Shown: positions 1-8,713, numbered from the stretch's first letter. The stretch: DNA of 64,000 bases from Streptomyces cyaneus (GCF_004028635.1 NZ_RQJW01000010.1:62001-126000); one strand, 5' to 3'. The notes: generated from the sequence alone by a model not told the origin. Made by a program: numbers and translations.

Positions 1-1
1 G

Positions 2-448
2 CAGGACGCGCCCGACGACGCGCAGTTGGACCTCGCCCGCGACCTCACCGCCGCCCGCACCGGTGACCGACCCGCCATCGACCTGATCCTCGGCACCCAC
101 GCCCATGTCCCGCAGGCGTACGAAAAGGTCAACGGCACCTGGGTGATCTACGGCATGGGCGACCAGGTCGCCGGCGCGATGTACAACGGGCAGGGCGTCC
201 AGGACCCGCGAGGCAACCAGTCCACCCTCGGCCGCTTCACCTTCGCCCCGCCCGAAAGGCCCGGTGGTCGCTGGGAGGTGTCGAAGGCCGAGTTCATCCC
301 GCAGCTGTTCGACATCGACGCCGGCCGCGTGATCAACCTCAACCGGGCGCTCGCCAAGGGCGCCGAACTGCGCGGCGTGCGGGACCGGATCCGGGACATC
401 GTGCTGAGCCGGGGTGCGGCCAAGGACGGGCTCACCATGGGGGAGTAG
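2..448 (+). CDS. CapA-family protein, C-terminal part (5' end outside window)
   Basis: The reading frame is open from the left edge and stops at 446-448, so only the last ~148 residues are present. The segment DLILGTHAHVPQAYEKVNG, followed by a glycine-rich strand and YGMGDQVAG, resembles the metal-binding C-terminal half of the CapA / PgsA-type metallophosphatase fold seen in actinobacterial poly-gamma-glutamate biosynthesis-like proteins, where GxHxH supplies metal ligands. Members are usually secreted or membrane-anchored and linked to the cell envelope. The N-terminal signal and the first metal motifs lie outside the window, so localisation cannot be judged. The next gene is convergent, 10 bp away. 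Confidence 0.7.
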   Translation, partial: QDAPDDAQLDLARDLTAARTGDRPAIDLILGTHAHVPQAYEKVNGTWVIYGMGDQVAGAMYNGQGVQDPRGNQSTLGRFTFAPPERPGGRWEVSKAEFIPQLFDIDAGRVINLNRALAKGAELRGVRDRIRDIVLSRGAAKDGLTMGE

Positions 449-458
449 GCGGCGGCGG

Positions 459-932
459 TCAGTCCACGTCCACGTGGTCGAAGGTCTTCAGCATCTGCTT
501 CAGCACGTGCACGCACGCCCGGAGCTCGTCGTCGGTGAGATCGCCGCCGACCTGCCGGTTCAGGGCGTGCTCGCGCTCGAGGATCGCGGTGATGACGGCC
601 GCGCCCTCCTCCGTGATCCGGATCAGCGAGGACCGCTGGTGCGCGGGATTGGGCGTGGCCTCGACCCAGCCCCTGGCCATCGCGTCGTTGGTCATGCGCT
701 GCACGAACTGCCGGGTCAAGGCCATGACCCGGCCCATCTGAGGCACCGTCATGGGCCCGTACCTGTGCAGCAGTACCAGGACGGAGCGCACGCCGACGGA
801 CACCCCCTCGACCTCCTCGCCCTGCTCGAGCTTGCGCAGGCCGCGCCGGTAGAGCGCGCCGATCAGGTCGAAGACCTCGCTGATCCGGTGGCCGAGGTCG
901 TCGGGGGAGAGGGGCTTGCCGGAGTCGTTCAC
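459..932 (-). CDS. MarR-family transcriptional regulator
   Basis: 157 residues from a GTG at 932. The ATG codons just upstream are out of frame and hit a stop at once. The middle holds the winged helix typical of MarR proteins: a recognition region around MTVPQMGRVMALTRQFVQR, then a wing with HQRSSLIRITEEG. MarR proteins are dimers that usually repress a neighbouring gene and release DNA on binding a phenolic or other small ligand. The gene is divergent from an alpha/beta hydrolase, with 57 bp between start codons and two near-palindromic sites in the gap. It therefore probably represses both itself and the hydrolase. The ligand cannot be inferred. Confidence 0.88.
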   Translation of the reverse strand: MNDSGKPLSPDDLGHRISEVFDLIGALYRRGLRKLEQGEEVEGVSVGVRSVLVLLHRYGPMTVPQMGRVMALTRQFVQRMTNDAMARGWVEATPNPAHQRSSLIRITEEGAAVITAILEREHALNRQVGGDLTDDELRACVHVLKQMLKTFDHVDVD

Positions 933-942
933 CCGGCCATCA

Positions 943-959
943 TGACACCTGGGTTGCCA
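943..959. promoter_or_regulatory. Candidate MarR operator 1
   Basis: TGACACCTGGGTTGCCA is an imperfect inverted repeat, with half sites close to TGACAACC. It lies 11 bp upstream of the MarR GTG and starts exactly 31 bp, about three helical turns, before a second copy, so two dimers would sit on the same DNA face. That the local MarR protein binds here is inference. Confidence 0.55.
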
Positions 960-973
960 AACTCTCCAGAAGA

Positions 974-990
974 TGACACCTTGGTTGTCA
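974..990. promoter_or_regulatory. Candidate MarR operator 2, overlapping the hydrolase start
   Basis: TGACACCTTGGTTGTCA is the better palindrome of the pair (TGACAcC / GGTTGTCA). Its last base is the first base of the tandem ATG codons of the hydrolase, so a bound repressor would cover the transcription start or the ribosome landing site. Confidence 0.6.
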
Positions 991-1826
991 TGATGACACC
1001 GACGACAGCGACGACAGCTTCGGATCTGCGCTTCTTCGCCTCCGCGGACGGCGACGTCGCCTACCGCGACAGCGGTGCCGGCGACCTCGTGGTCCTGGTA
1101 CACCCCGGATACGTCGACCACCGCGTCTTCGACGACCAGATACCGGCGCTGGTCTCCGCCGGCTACCGCGTGATCGCACCCGACGTACGCGGGCACGGCT
1201 TCACCGCCAACGCGAGCAAGCCGTTCCGGTGGGCCGACGACCTCGGCGACCTGCTGCGCCACCTCGACGCCGGGCCCGCGGTCCTGGTCGGTGTGTGCAT
1301 GGGCGCGGCGGTCGTCACCGACACCGTTATGGTCCACCCCGAGTTGGTGCGTGCGGTGGTCGTGAGCGGCGGCGGGACCAGCGAGTTCGACCGCTCCGAT
1401 CCGTGGACGCTGGAGCGGGTCGCCGAGTCGGCCCGCATGCTGGGCGCCGGGGATGTCGTCGGCTGGATCGAGACCTTCGCCAAGAACGTGGCCGGGCCGC
1501 ACCGCACCGTGGACGAGGTCGACGCCGACGACGTGCGGCGGATGCGGGAGATGGCGGCGCACACGGTCGCCAAGCACACCGTCGGCGAGACGGACTGGCA
1601 CGTACCCCTCGACGACCCCTGGAGCCGGGTGCCGAAGATCGACGTACCCGTCCTCGCCGTCCACGGCGCGCTCGACGCGGCCGACGCCATCGAAATGGCC
1701 GAGCGGCTCGTCCGAACCGTGCCGAACGGCCGCTCGGTGACGATCGAGGAGACCGGGCACTTCCCGAACCTGGAGAAGCCCGAGGCCTTCAACGAGGCCC
1801 TGCTGGACTTCCTCAGGGCCCTGTGA
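990..1826 (+). CDS. Alpha/beta-fold hydrolase
   Basis: 278 residues. The oxyanion strand VVLVHPGYVDHR, the nucleophile-elbow region VLVGVCMGAAVV, the acid region VLAVHGALDAAD and the late histidine in EETGHFPNLEKP define an alpha/beta hydrolase of about the usual length. The elbow reads G-V-C-M-G, so the nucleophile would be cysteine rather than serine, as in dienelactone hydrolases and a minority of the superfamily. The start is one of two adjacent ATGs (990 or 993). No good Shine-Dalgarno lies upstream and the 5' region is an operator, so a leaderless message is plausible. It is probably controlled by the divergent MarR gene. The substrate is unknown. Confidence 0.85.
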   Translation: MMTPTTATTASDLRFFASADGDVAYRDSGAGDLVVLVHPGYVDHRVFDDQIPALVSAGYRVIAPDVRGHGFTANASKPFRWADDLGDLLRHLDAGPAVLVGVCMGAAVVTDTVMVHPELVRAVVVSGGGTSEFDRSDPWTLERVAESARMLGAGDVVGWIETFAKNVAGPHRTVDEVDADDVRRMREMAAHTVAKHTVGETDWHVPLDDPWSRVPKIDVPVLAVHGALDAADAIEMAERLVRTVPNGRSVTIEETGHFPNLEKPEAFNEALLDFLRAL

Positions 1827-1838
1827 CGGCCGGCCGGT

Positions 1839-2270
1839 TCAGCGTGCGACCTCGTAGCTCAGGTCCTGCACGCTGAGCGACGTGGGCGCCAGACGCAGCC
1901 ACACGGTCCCGCGCTCGGCCGGGTCGTCGTACAGGTAGTGCACGAAACGCCGGTCCCAGCGGCCCTCGTCGGCCCCCAGGTACCGGGCGAGCTTGCGCCG
2001 GCCCCGAGGGACGTCGAACGGTACGACTTCGGCCGGGCCCCGCGCGATCACCTGGCGCACGACACCCGTCGCCGGATCGCACTCGTCGACCACGAGAGCC
2101 ACCGCCGGGTCGTCCCGGACCCGGCCGAGGAGCCGTGCCCACGGCCCGGTCAGGACCCAGAAGGCACCGTCCTCCCACAGGAACCAGACCGGGCGCACCG
2201 TCGGCCCGTTCGTCGCGATCCGCGCGGTCAGCGGCCGCTGGAGGAAGGCGTCCACGTCGAAGGCAGTCAC
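1839..2270 (-). CDS. Pyridoxamine 5'-phosphate oxidase-fold (FMN/F420-type) protein
   Basis: 143 residues from a GTG at 2270, preceded by GAGGA at good spacing. An ATG ten codons upstream (2300) keeps the frame but lies against a tandem repeat and lacks a ribosome site. The sequence starts with AFLQRPLTARIATNGPTVRPVWFLWEDG, the split-barrel beginning of the Rv1155 / PPOX group. It continues with LLGRVRDDPAVALVVDECD, a flavin or F420 phosphate-binding strand pair. Such proteins reduce small molecules with F420 or FMN, or bind haem breakdown products. No substrate can be assigned. It is followed upstream on the same strand by a universal stress protein gene. Confidence 0.75.
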   Translation of the reverse strand: MTAFDVDAFLQRPLTARIATNGPTVRPVWFLWEDGAFWVLTGPWARLLGRVRDDPAVALVVDECDPATGVVRQVIARGPAEVVPFDVPRGRRKLARYLGADEGRWDRRFVHYLYDDPAERGTVWLRLAPTSLSVQDLSYEVAR

Positions 2271-2300
2271 CGCAGCATCCTCGGGTGGCAAGAGCGCCAT

Positions 2301-2370
2301 GTACAGCCCGGCCTACGGCACCTCGTACGGCCGGGCCTACGGCACCTCGTACAGCCCGGCCTACGGCACC
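2301..2370. repeat. Three tandem copies of a 24-bp repeat
   Basis: Units at 2301-2324, 2325-2348 and 2349-2370 (last one 22 bp) share GGCCTACGGCACC and differ at a few bases. They fill the gap between the universal stress protein stop (2361, inside unit 3) and the upstream flavoprotein start. No function is evident. The array could arise by slippage and could alter transcription readthrough. Confidence 0.8.
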
Positions 2371-2822
2371 ACCGTCACCGGCCACCGCCCCGCCTTGACC
2401 AACCGCACCGCGACGGAACCGACGATCCGGTGCCCGGCCTGCTCAGAGGCGCCCACCACCACGGCGTCGGCCTTCAGGTCGTCCGCCGCCCTCACAAGGC
2501 CGTTGTAGGGGTCGCCGCGGAAGGTGTGGAACTCCCAGCGGACGTCGAATATCCCCTTGACCCGCTCGGTCGCCTCCCGGATCTGGGCGATCAGGTCCTC
2601 GGCGATCTCGTCGGTCGTCTCCGCGACCGGCGCCCCGAGGGCCGCGCCCGCCGTCATCACCGGCTGCACGTACACGACGGCGAGCAGCGCGTGCTGCCGT
2701 CGGGCGAGGCCACCGGCGTAGGACGCCGCGCGCAGCGAGGAGTCGGAGCCGTCCACCCCGACCACGATGACCTTGGGCCCGTCCGTGCCGCGCTCGAACT
2801 GGTGCGAGTGCTGTTCCGTCAC
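2361..2822 (-). CDS. Universal stress protein (UspA family)
   Basis: 153 residues, the usual single-domain length. VIVVGVDGSDSSLRAASYA is the first strand and P-loop-like segment of the Usp fold. The C-terminus carries ADAVVVGASEQAGHRIVGSVAVRLV with an altered version of the ATP-binding G-2x-G-9x-G-(S/T) motif, so it may or may not bind ATP. Usp proteins act in the cytoplasm in stress tolerance, often through nucleotide binding and protein interaction. The gene is divergent from lysX with 88 bp between starts. Its stop codon lies inside the tandem repeat. Confidence 0.9.
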   Translation of the reverse strand: MTEQHSHQFERGTDGPKVIVVGVDGSDSSLRAASYAGGLARRQHALLAVVYVQPVMTAGAALGAPVAETTDEIAEDLIAQIREATERVKGIFDVRWEFHTFRGDPYNGLVRAADDLKADAVVVGASEQAGHRIVGSVAVRLVKAGRWPVTVVP

Positions 2823-2910
2823 GGCACGGAGGCTATCGGAAACCGCAGGTCCGCCCGCCGGGCAGGGTGCTCGACGGGCGAGGACGCCGGGGGCTTCCTA
2901 CAGTCGGAAC

Positions 2911-5900
2911 ATGAGTGCCACCGTGGAGGCCGTCCCGGACAAGGACACCACGGGCCGGATACGGTCGCCCGGGAACGGCCTCCTGAGCAGGGTGCCGGAG
3001 GGTTTCGCGACCTTCTTCGGCGCCCTCGGACTGCTGTGCGTCGTGCTGGCCCTCATACCGCCGCTGCGCATCGCGCTCCGCCCGGTCGTGGACGCCCTCG
3101 ACCAGATCATCGTCCCCGTCAGCTCCAACCTCGCGTACGCGGTCTTCCTCTTCCTGCTCGCCGCCGCGACGGCCGCCCGCAAGAAGATCGCCTGGTGGCT
3201 GGTCGTCGTCTATCTGGGCCTGCTCGTCCTGTCCGACATCCTCGGCACGGTCCTCGGCGACTACGCCGACTCCGTCCCGTCCTTGATCGTGTGCGGCCTC
3301 GCCCTGGCCCTGCTGATCCTCGCCCGGGCAGAGTTCTACGCCGCCTCCCGCCGCGCCGCCGTGCGACGGGCCCTCGGCGTCCTGGTCGCCGGGCTCGTCA
3401 TCGGGATCCTGGTCGGCTGGGGGCTCGTCGAGCTGTTCCCCGGCACGCTGCCGCGCGGCCAGCGGCTCGCGTGGGCCGCCGACCGGGTCTGCGGCGGCCT
3501 CGTCTCCGGCGCCTCCTACGACGGACGGCCGCCCCGCCCCCTGTACTTCCTGCTCGGCCTCTTCGGCGCCCTCGCCCTCCTCAACGCCGCCGCGACGCTG
3601 TTCCGCTCGCAGCGCATGGAGGCCGCCCTGCACGACGACGAGGAGGCCCGCATCCGCGCCCTGCTCAAGGCGTACGGCGACCAGGACTCCCTCGGCTACT
3701 TCGCCACCCGGCGCGACAAGGCCGTCGTCTTCTCACCCAGCGGCAAGGCCGCCGTCACCTACCGCGTCGAGGCCGGCGTGTGCCTCGCCGGCGGAGACCC
3801 GGTCGGCGACCGGGAAGCATGGCCGCACGCCATCGCCGCCTGGCTGGACGCGGCCCGCCGGTACGCCTGGGTGCCCGCCGCGATGGGCGCCTCCGAGGAC
3901 GGGGCCCGGGCCTACGCGCGCGCCGGGCTCGGCGCCCTCCAACTCGGCGACGAGGCGATCCTGAACGTGCCGGACTTCGACCTCGACGGCCGCGACATGC
4001 GGGTGACCCGGCAGGCCGTCCACCGCGTGCGCCGCACCGGCGCCCACTGCCGCATCCGCCGCCACTCCGCCCTCACCGAGACGGAGATGGAGGAGGTGAT
4101 CGACAAGGCCGACCACTGGCGCGACACCGAGACCGAACGCGGCTTCTCCATGGCCCTCGACCGCCTCGGCGACCCGGCCGACGGCGACTGCCTCCTCGTA
4201 GAAGCACTGGGCGAGGACGGCGAGTTGCTCGCCCTGCTCTCCTTCGTGCCCTGGGGCAAGGAGGGCATCTCCCTGGACCTGATGCGCCGTGACCGCCGCG
4301 CCCCCAACGGCGTCATGGAGTTCATGGTCGCCGAACTGTGCGCCATGGCGCCGAAGACGGGCATCCGCAGGATCTCCCTGAACTTCGCCGTGTTCCGCTC
4401 CGTCTTCGAGGAGGGCGCCCGCATCGGCGCCGGACCCGTACTGCGGCTGTGGCGACGCCTGCTGCTGTTCTTCTCCAAGTGGTGGCAACTGGAGGCCCTC
4501 TACCGCTCCAACGCCAAGTACCGACCGCAGTGGTTCCCCCGCTTCATCTGCTACGGCGAGGCCGCCTCCCTCGCCCGCATCGGCATGGCGTCCGGCATCG
4601 CCGAGGGATTCGTCTCCGTACCGTCGCTGCACAAACTCCGCAGAAAAGGGCACCCGCGTAACGGACCGCGTCCGGCGACCACCGAAGGACTGCCCTCGCT
4701 GGCGGCGCTCGGCCTCGACGGAGGGGACGAGGCCGGGGCGGCCGGGCCGGATGCGGGCCTGCCGGAGCAGGTCCGCATCCGGCACCACACCCTCGACCGG
4801 TTGCGCGCCGACGGCATCGACCCCTACCCGGTGGGTATTCCGGTGCGCACCCACGCCCTCGCCGACGTCCGAGCGGGCGAGCAGGTCACCGTGGCCGGCC
4901 GGATCATGCTCGTACGCGACTTCGGCGGCCTCGTCTTCGCCGTCCTGCGCGACTGGTCCGGCGACCACCAACTCGCCCTCACCCGCAAGGACACCGGCGC
5001 CGCCCTCGACCGATTCACCACCGACACCGACATCGGCGACCTCATCACCGCCACCGGCCTGGCCGGCGTCAGCGACAAGGGCGAGCCGACCGTCTTCGTC
5101 ATCTCATGGCAGCTCATCGGCAAGTGCCTGCGGCCGCTCCCCGACAAGCGCCGAGGCCTCGCCGACCCCGAGGCCAAGGTGCGCCTGCGCTATCTCGACC
5201 TGGTCTCCAGCCCCGCCGCCCGCGACGTGGTCCGAGCCCGCTCCACCGCCGTACAGGCCCTGCGCCAGGGCCTGCTGCAGCGCGGCTACCTCGAGGTCGA
5301 GACGCCGGTGCTCCAGCAGATCCACGGCGGCGCCAACGCCCGCCCCTTCATCACCCACATCAACGCCTACGACCTCGACCTCTATCTGCGCATCGCCCCC
5401 GAGCTGTACCTGAAACGGCTGTGCGTGGGCGGCCTGGAGAAGGTCTTCGAGATGGGCCGCACCTTCCGCAACGAGGGCGTCGACCACGAGCACAACCCCG
5501 AGTTCACCATGCTGGAGGCCTACCAGGCGTACGCCGACTACGACGTGATGCTCGACCTCGTCCGCGAGCTGATCCAGGGCGCCGCGACCGCCGCCTTCGG
5601 CTCACCGATCGCCCGCAGGGACGGCGAGGAGTACGACATCTCCGGGCAGTGGCCGGTCAGGACCGTGTACGGCGCGATCTCCGAGGCACTCGGGGAGGAG
5701 ATCAACCCCGACACCGAGCTGCTGAGGCTGCACCGGACTTGCGACCGCGCGGGCGTGCCGTACACGGCCGACGACGGCCACGGCGACATCGTCCTGGAGA
5801 TGTACGAACGGCTCGTCGAGGAGAAGACCCACCTGCCCACCTTCTACAAGGACTTCCCGACCGACGTCTCCCCGCTCACCCGCCAGCACCGCAAGGATCC

Positions 5901-6189
5901 GAGGCTCGCCGAGCGCTGGGACCTCGTCGCCTTCGGCACCGAACTCGGCACCGCCTACTCCGAACTCACCGACCCCGTCGAACAGCGCCGCCGCCTCACC
6001 GCCCAGTCCCTGCTCGCCGCCGGCGGGGACCCCGAGGCGATGGAACTCGACGAGGAGTTCCTCGACGCCCTCGAGTACGCCATGCCGCCCACCGGCGGCC
6101 TCGGCATCGGCGTCGACCGACTGGTCATGTTCCTCACCGGCCTGACGATCCGTGAGACCCTGCCGTTCCCCCTGGTGCGCCGCCGCTGA
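2911..6189 (+). CDS. lysX: Bifunctional lysylphosphatidylglycerol synthetase / lysyl-tRNA synthetase LysX
   Basis: 1092 residues from ATG 2911. Residues ~30-230 hold five or six membrane spans, ~235-540 an MprF-type aminoacyl-tRNA transferase domain, ~620-740 an OB-fold anticodon-binding domain, and the remainder a class II lysyl-tRNA synthetase core. That core has motif 2 around FEMGRTFRNEG (~845) and motif 3 GLGIGVDRLVM (~1063). In mycobacteria LysX charges tRNA-Lys and transfers lysine to membrane phosphatidylglycerol, lowering surface charge and protecting against cationic peptides. Length and domain order match that family (M. tuberculosis protein is slightly longer). It is monocistronic as far as seen. 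A housekeeping LysS is expected elsewhere in the genome. Confidence 0.95.
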   Translation: MSATVEAVPDKDTTGRIRSPGNGLLSRVPEGFATFFGALGLLCVVLALIPPLRIALRPVVDALDQIIVPVSSNLAYAVFLFLLAAATAARKKIAWWLVVVYLGLLVLSDILGTVLGDYADSVPSLIVCGLALALLILARAEFYAASRRAAVRRALGVLVAGLVIGILVGWGLVELFPGTLPRGQRLAWAADRVCGGLVSGASYDGRPPRPLYFLLGLFGALALLNAAATLFRSQRMEAALHDDEEARIRALLKAYGDQDSLGYFATRRDKAVVFSPSGKAAVTYRVEAGVCLAGGDPVGDREAWPHAIAAWLDAARRYAWVPAAMGASEDGARAYARAGLGALQLGDEAILNVPDFDLDGRDMRVTRQAVHRVRRTGAHCRIRRHSALTETEMEEVIDKADHWRDTETERGFSMALDRLGDPADGDCLLVEALGEDGELLALLSFVPWGKEGISLDLMRRDRRAPNGVMEFMVAELCAMAPKTGIRRISLNFAVFRSVFEEGARIGAGPVLRLWRRLLLFFSKWWQLEALYRSNAKYRPQWFPRFICYGEAASLARIGMASGIAEGFVSVPSLHKLRRKGHPRNGPRPATTEGLPSLAALGLDGGDEAGAAGPDAGLPEQVRIRHHTLDRLRADGIDPYPVGIPVRTHALADVRAGEQVTVAGRIMLVRDFGGLVFAVLRDWSGDHQLALTRKDTGAALDRFTTDTDIGDLITATGLAGVSDKGEPTVFVISWQLIGKCLRPLPDKRRGLADPEAKVRLRYLDLVSSPAARDVVRARSTAVQALRQGLLQRGYLEVETPVLQQIHGGANARPFITHINAYDLDLYLRIAPELYLKRLCVGGLEKVFEMGRTFRNEGVDHEHNPEFTMLEAYQAYADYDVMLDLVRELIQGAATAAFGSPIARRDGEEYDISGQWPVRTVYGAISEALGEEINPDTELLRLHRTCDRAGVPYTADDGHGDIVLEMYERLVEEKTHLPTFYKDFPTDVSPLTRQHRKDPRLAERWDLVAFGTELGTAYSELTDPVEQRRRLTAQSLLAAGGDPEAMELDEEFLDALEYAMPPTGGLGIGVDRLVMFLTGLTIRETLPFPLVRRR

Positions 6190-6310
6190 CCAGGCGTCAT
6201 AGGCCGGGCCTGCGGTCTGCGCAACCGGAGCTGGTCCGGCCGGGCGTTTTCCTGCCGCCGTCCCGGTGCCGACGTGGTGCGTCGCTCCCTCGCCGGGCGA
6301 CTGATCATTC

Positions 6311-7159
6311 ATGACGAAGGATCAGTCGCTCACCCGTCTGCTCACGCGACGCCGCGCGCTGCTCGCCGGCGCCGCCGCCGTCGGAGCCGCCGGCACCGCC
6401 GGACTGTTCGCGACGGTCGCGGGCGAGGAGCCGATCCGGCCCGCCGCCCCGGCCGCGGGCCCGCAGGCGCGCCGCGCGCTCAAGCCCTCCGCCTACCGCC
6501 TCGAGCCCCTGACGGGTTACGGTCCGCCCCGCGCGGCGCCCCGACGCGCGCTCGTACGGCGAGCGCCGTTCCTGCGTGTGTCCGGACGGGGCCGCACCAT
6601 GGTGCTGACCTTCGACGACGGACCCGACCCCCGCTACACCCCGCACATCCTGGACATCCTGCACGAGTACGACGTCCGCGCGATGTTCTTCGTGTGCGGC
6701 GAGATGGTCGCCGACAACAAGGAACTCGTGGCCCGGATGGCCGACGAGGGCCATGTCGTCGGCAACCACACCTGGTCCCACCCACTCCTCACCCGCCTCA
6801 GCCGCGGCCGGATCCGCGCCGAGATGGAACGCACCTGCGACGTCGTCGAGGAGACGTACGGCGAACGCCCCGCCTGGTTCCGAGCGCCCTACGGGGCCTG
6901 GAACCGCGCCACCTTCCAACTCGGCGCCGACCTGGGCATGGAACCGCTGGCCTGGACCGTCGACACCCTCGACTGGACCACCCCCGGCACCCGCGCGATC
7001 GTCGACCGGGTGGAGAACGGCGCGGCCCCCGGTGTCGTGGTGCTCTCGCACGACGCCGGGGGCGACCGATCCCAGAGTGTCCGCGCACTGCGCGCCTATC
7101 TGCCGCAGCTGCTGGACTCCGGCTATTTCATCACCGTCCCCGAACGGAAATACCGCTGA
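6311..7159 (+). CDS. Secreted polysaccharide deacetylase (NodB domain)
   Basis: 282 residues. The N-terminus has a twin-arginine-like signal (TRRRALLAGAAAVGAAG), so the protein is exported. The NodB domain starts near residue 97 with VLTFDDGPDPRYTP, giving the catalytic Asp and metal Asp. Next come the metal histidines in GNHTWSHPLL (~150), the RAPYG motif near 195 and a late LSHDAGG motif. Such carbohydrate esterase family 4 enzymes remove N-acetyl groups from peptidoglycan, chitin or other surface glycans. Its position beside a sortase and small secreted proteins fits envelope work. There is no clear Shine-Dalgarno before the ATG. Confidence 0.92.
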   Translation: MTKDQSLTRLLTRRRALLAGAAAVGAAGTAGLFATVAGEEPIRPAAPAAGPQARRALKPSAYRLEPLTGYGPPRAAPRRALVRRAPFLRVSGRGRTMVLTFDDGPDPRYTPHILDILHEYDVRAMFFVCGEMVADNKELVARMADEGHVVGNHTWSHPLLTRLSRGRIRAEMERTCDVVEETYGERPAWFRAPYGAWNRATFQLGADLGMEPLAWTVDTLDWTTPGTRAIVDRVENGAAPGVVVLSHDAGGDRSQSVRALRAYLPQLLDSGYFITVPERKYR

Positions 7160-7188
7160 CGGCGTTCGCCCGCCCGGCCGAGGAAAGC

Positions 7189-7854
7189 TCAGCGGACCTC
7201 GACCAGGCTGGCGAAAGCGACGACGTTCCCGTCATATCCGTTCTGCTTGGAGAAACCGCCGCCGCAGGTGATGACCCGCAATTCGGCGGTTCCCTTCGAG
7301 GCGTAGACCCGGTCGCCGGGGAAGTTGTTCTTCTCGAACACCTCCACGCCGTAGATCTGGAACACGGCCGTCTTTCCGTCCTGCCGGGAGATCTCGACGC
7401 GATTCCCCGGGCTGAGGGCCCCGAGACTGTAGAACACGGCGGGGCCCTGACTGTTGTCGACATGACCGACGACCACCGCCGTGCCCTTCTCGCCGGGAGA
7501 CACGGACCCGGTGAACCAGCCCGCCAGGTTCGGGTCCTCCGGCGGCGGCGCGCCGACCCAGCCGTCCGCGTCCAGGCCGACCAGGATCATCGGCGCGTCG
7601 ACCTGGATCGAGGGGATCCGGACCCGCTCCGGCAAGGCGTACGGCAGCGGCTGCACGGCATCGGCGAAGACGCTGCCGCGCACCTGGCTGTTGTCGGGGG
7701 CGGCCGCCGACGCGGGCTGCGGAGGCCCCACGTCGAACTCTCCCGAGCCATTGCGAACGAGTGCGAGACCGGTCAGCAGAACAAGCGCTATCACGCCCCA
7801 AGGAGCGCGCTTCTTTCGCCGCTCCTCCTCTTCGGCCAGCTCGGACTCGTACAT
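7189..7854 (-). CDS. Class F sortase
   Basis: 221 residues: a short charged N-terminus, one membrane span (~18-33), a linker, then a sortase barrel. The catalytic histidine is His131 in VVVGHVDN and the cysteine Cys197 in RVITCGGG. GAGGGGAAGG precedes the ATG. Class F sortases are the small actinobacterial group; they cut a sorting signal and join proteins to peptidoglycan. No arginine follows Cys197 until the last residue, so the usual third catalytic residue is either replaced or placed elsewhere. The gene is divergent from a small secreted protein gene and convergent with the deacetylase. The two neighbouring secreted proteins lack an LPxTG motif, so its substrates are unclear. Confidence 0.88.
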   Translation of the reverse strand: MYESELAEEEERRKKRAPWGVIALVLLTGLALVRNGSGEFDVGPPQPASAAAPDNSQVRGSVFADAVQPLPYALPERVRIPSIQVDAPMILVGLDADGWVGAPPPEDPNLAGWFTGSVSPGEKGTAVVVGHVDNSQGPAVFYSLGALSPGNRVEISRQDGKTAVFQIYGVEVFEKNNFPGDRVYASKGTAELRVITCGGGFSKQNGYDGNVVAFASLVEVR

Positions 7855-8184
7855 TCGCCTTCCCCTCTCGACGCGGCCGTCGCCACGTCATTCGCGCATA
7901 CGAAAACGCTAAGTCCGGTGCGCGCAACCGGCGACGGGGCGGATGCGAACGGGTGGCCCGAACTCTTGCGGTGCGCCATCCGAGTTGCCACCGGCCGGAA
8001 AATTCTGACGGTGTGTGACCTGCGGCAATTCCGATTGTGGGATCACTGGTCGGCGTGTCCTCTCACCAGGACGGACCATCGCCGAAATGCGGCCTCGGTC
8101 ACGGCATCTGAGGGTCTTTCTGGGAGGCGCTTTCTCGCCGATCGACCGGGGACGGTTCCCGGGGCGTCTCCCGCGGAGGATCAC
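7855..8184. other. 330-bp divergent intergenic region (sortase / secreted protein)
   Basis: No coding region is supported here. The stretch is less GC-rich than its surroundings around 7890-7915 and 8000-8040 and must hold the promoters of both flanking genes. I could not place -10/-35 elements with confidence. Confidence 0.5.
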
Positions 8185-8676
8185 ATGCGTAGAACTCGTG
8201 CCCTGGCGGCCGCTGCCACCGCGGTCGCCGCCCTCGGACTCGCCGCCCCGGCGGCCGTCGCGCGGGACGGCATGCCCGGCCTGAGCAACATCGTCGCCAT
8301 GCCCAGCGTCATCGCCCGCGGCGGGCAGCTGACCATCACCGTCGACGGCTGCCCGCAGGGCGGCACCGCGACCTCGGACGCGTTTCGGCCCACGACGTTG
8401 ACCCCGGTCCCCGGCGGCAGCACGGCGAGGGGAACGGCGACCGTCCATCACCACGCCAGGCCGGGTGCGCACAGCATCACGGTCAACTGCGGCGGCATGA
8501 CACTGACCAAGCCGAACGCCTTCACCGTCATCGGCGGCGTCCAGGGCGGCCTCGGCGGCAGCAGCTCCACGGGCGCGACGCCGACCGACATGGCCATCGG
8601 AGGTGGGCTCATCGCCTTGGCCGTCGTCGGTGGCGGGGTGTTCTGGATGCGCCGACGGTCCGAGAAGCGGGTCTGA
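8185..8676 (+). CDS. Small secreted protein with C-terminal membrane anchor
   Basis: 163 residues. GGAGGA lies 4 bases before ATG 8185. A Sec signal peptide ends near APAAVARDG. An Ig-like or beta-sandwich middle has two cysteines (VDGCPQGG and VNCGG) that probably form a disulfide. A Gly/Ser linker (GGVQGGLGGSSS) leads to one membrane span and a basic tail RRRSEKRV. The layout is that of a cell-surface protein anchored by its C-terminus, but no LPxTG-type sorting signal is present. A shorter-linker relative lies convergently at 8780-9334. It is divergent from the class F sortase. Function is unknown. Confidence 0.8.
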   Translation: MRRTRALAAAATAVAALGLAAPAAVARDGMPGLSNIVAMPSVIARGGQLTITVDGCPQGGTATSDAFRPTTLTPVPGGSTARGTATVHHHARPGAHSITVNCGGMTLTKPNAFTVIGGVQGGLGGSSSTGATPTDMAIGGGLIALAVVGGGVFWMRRRSEKRV

Positions 8677-8713
8677 GCTGCTGCCCGTAGGAGACATGCC
8701 GCACGTTCACAGA

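Noticed and set aside
2296..2400. Plus-strand Tyr-Gly-rich frame across the tandem repeat
   Set aside because: It is the antisense of two genes, has no ribosome site and its periodicity follows from the repeat alone.
1938..4292. Long plus-strand open frame of more than 700 codons
   Set aside because: Arg/Pro-rich shadow of lysX and the upstream minus-strand genes; high GC keeps shifted frames open.
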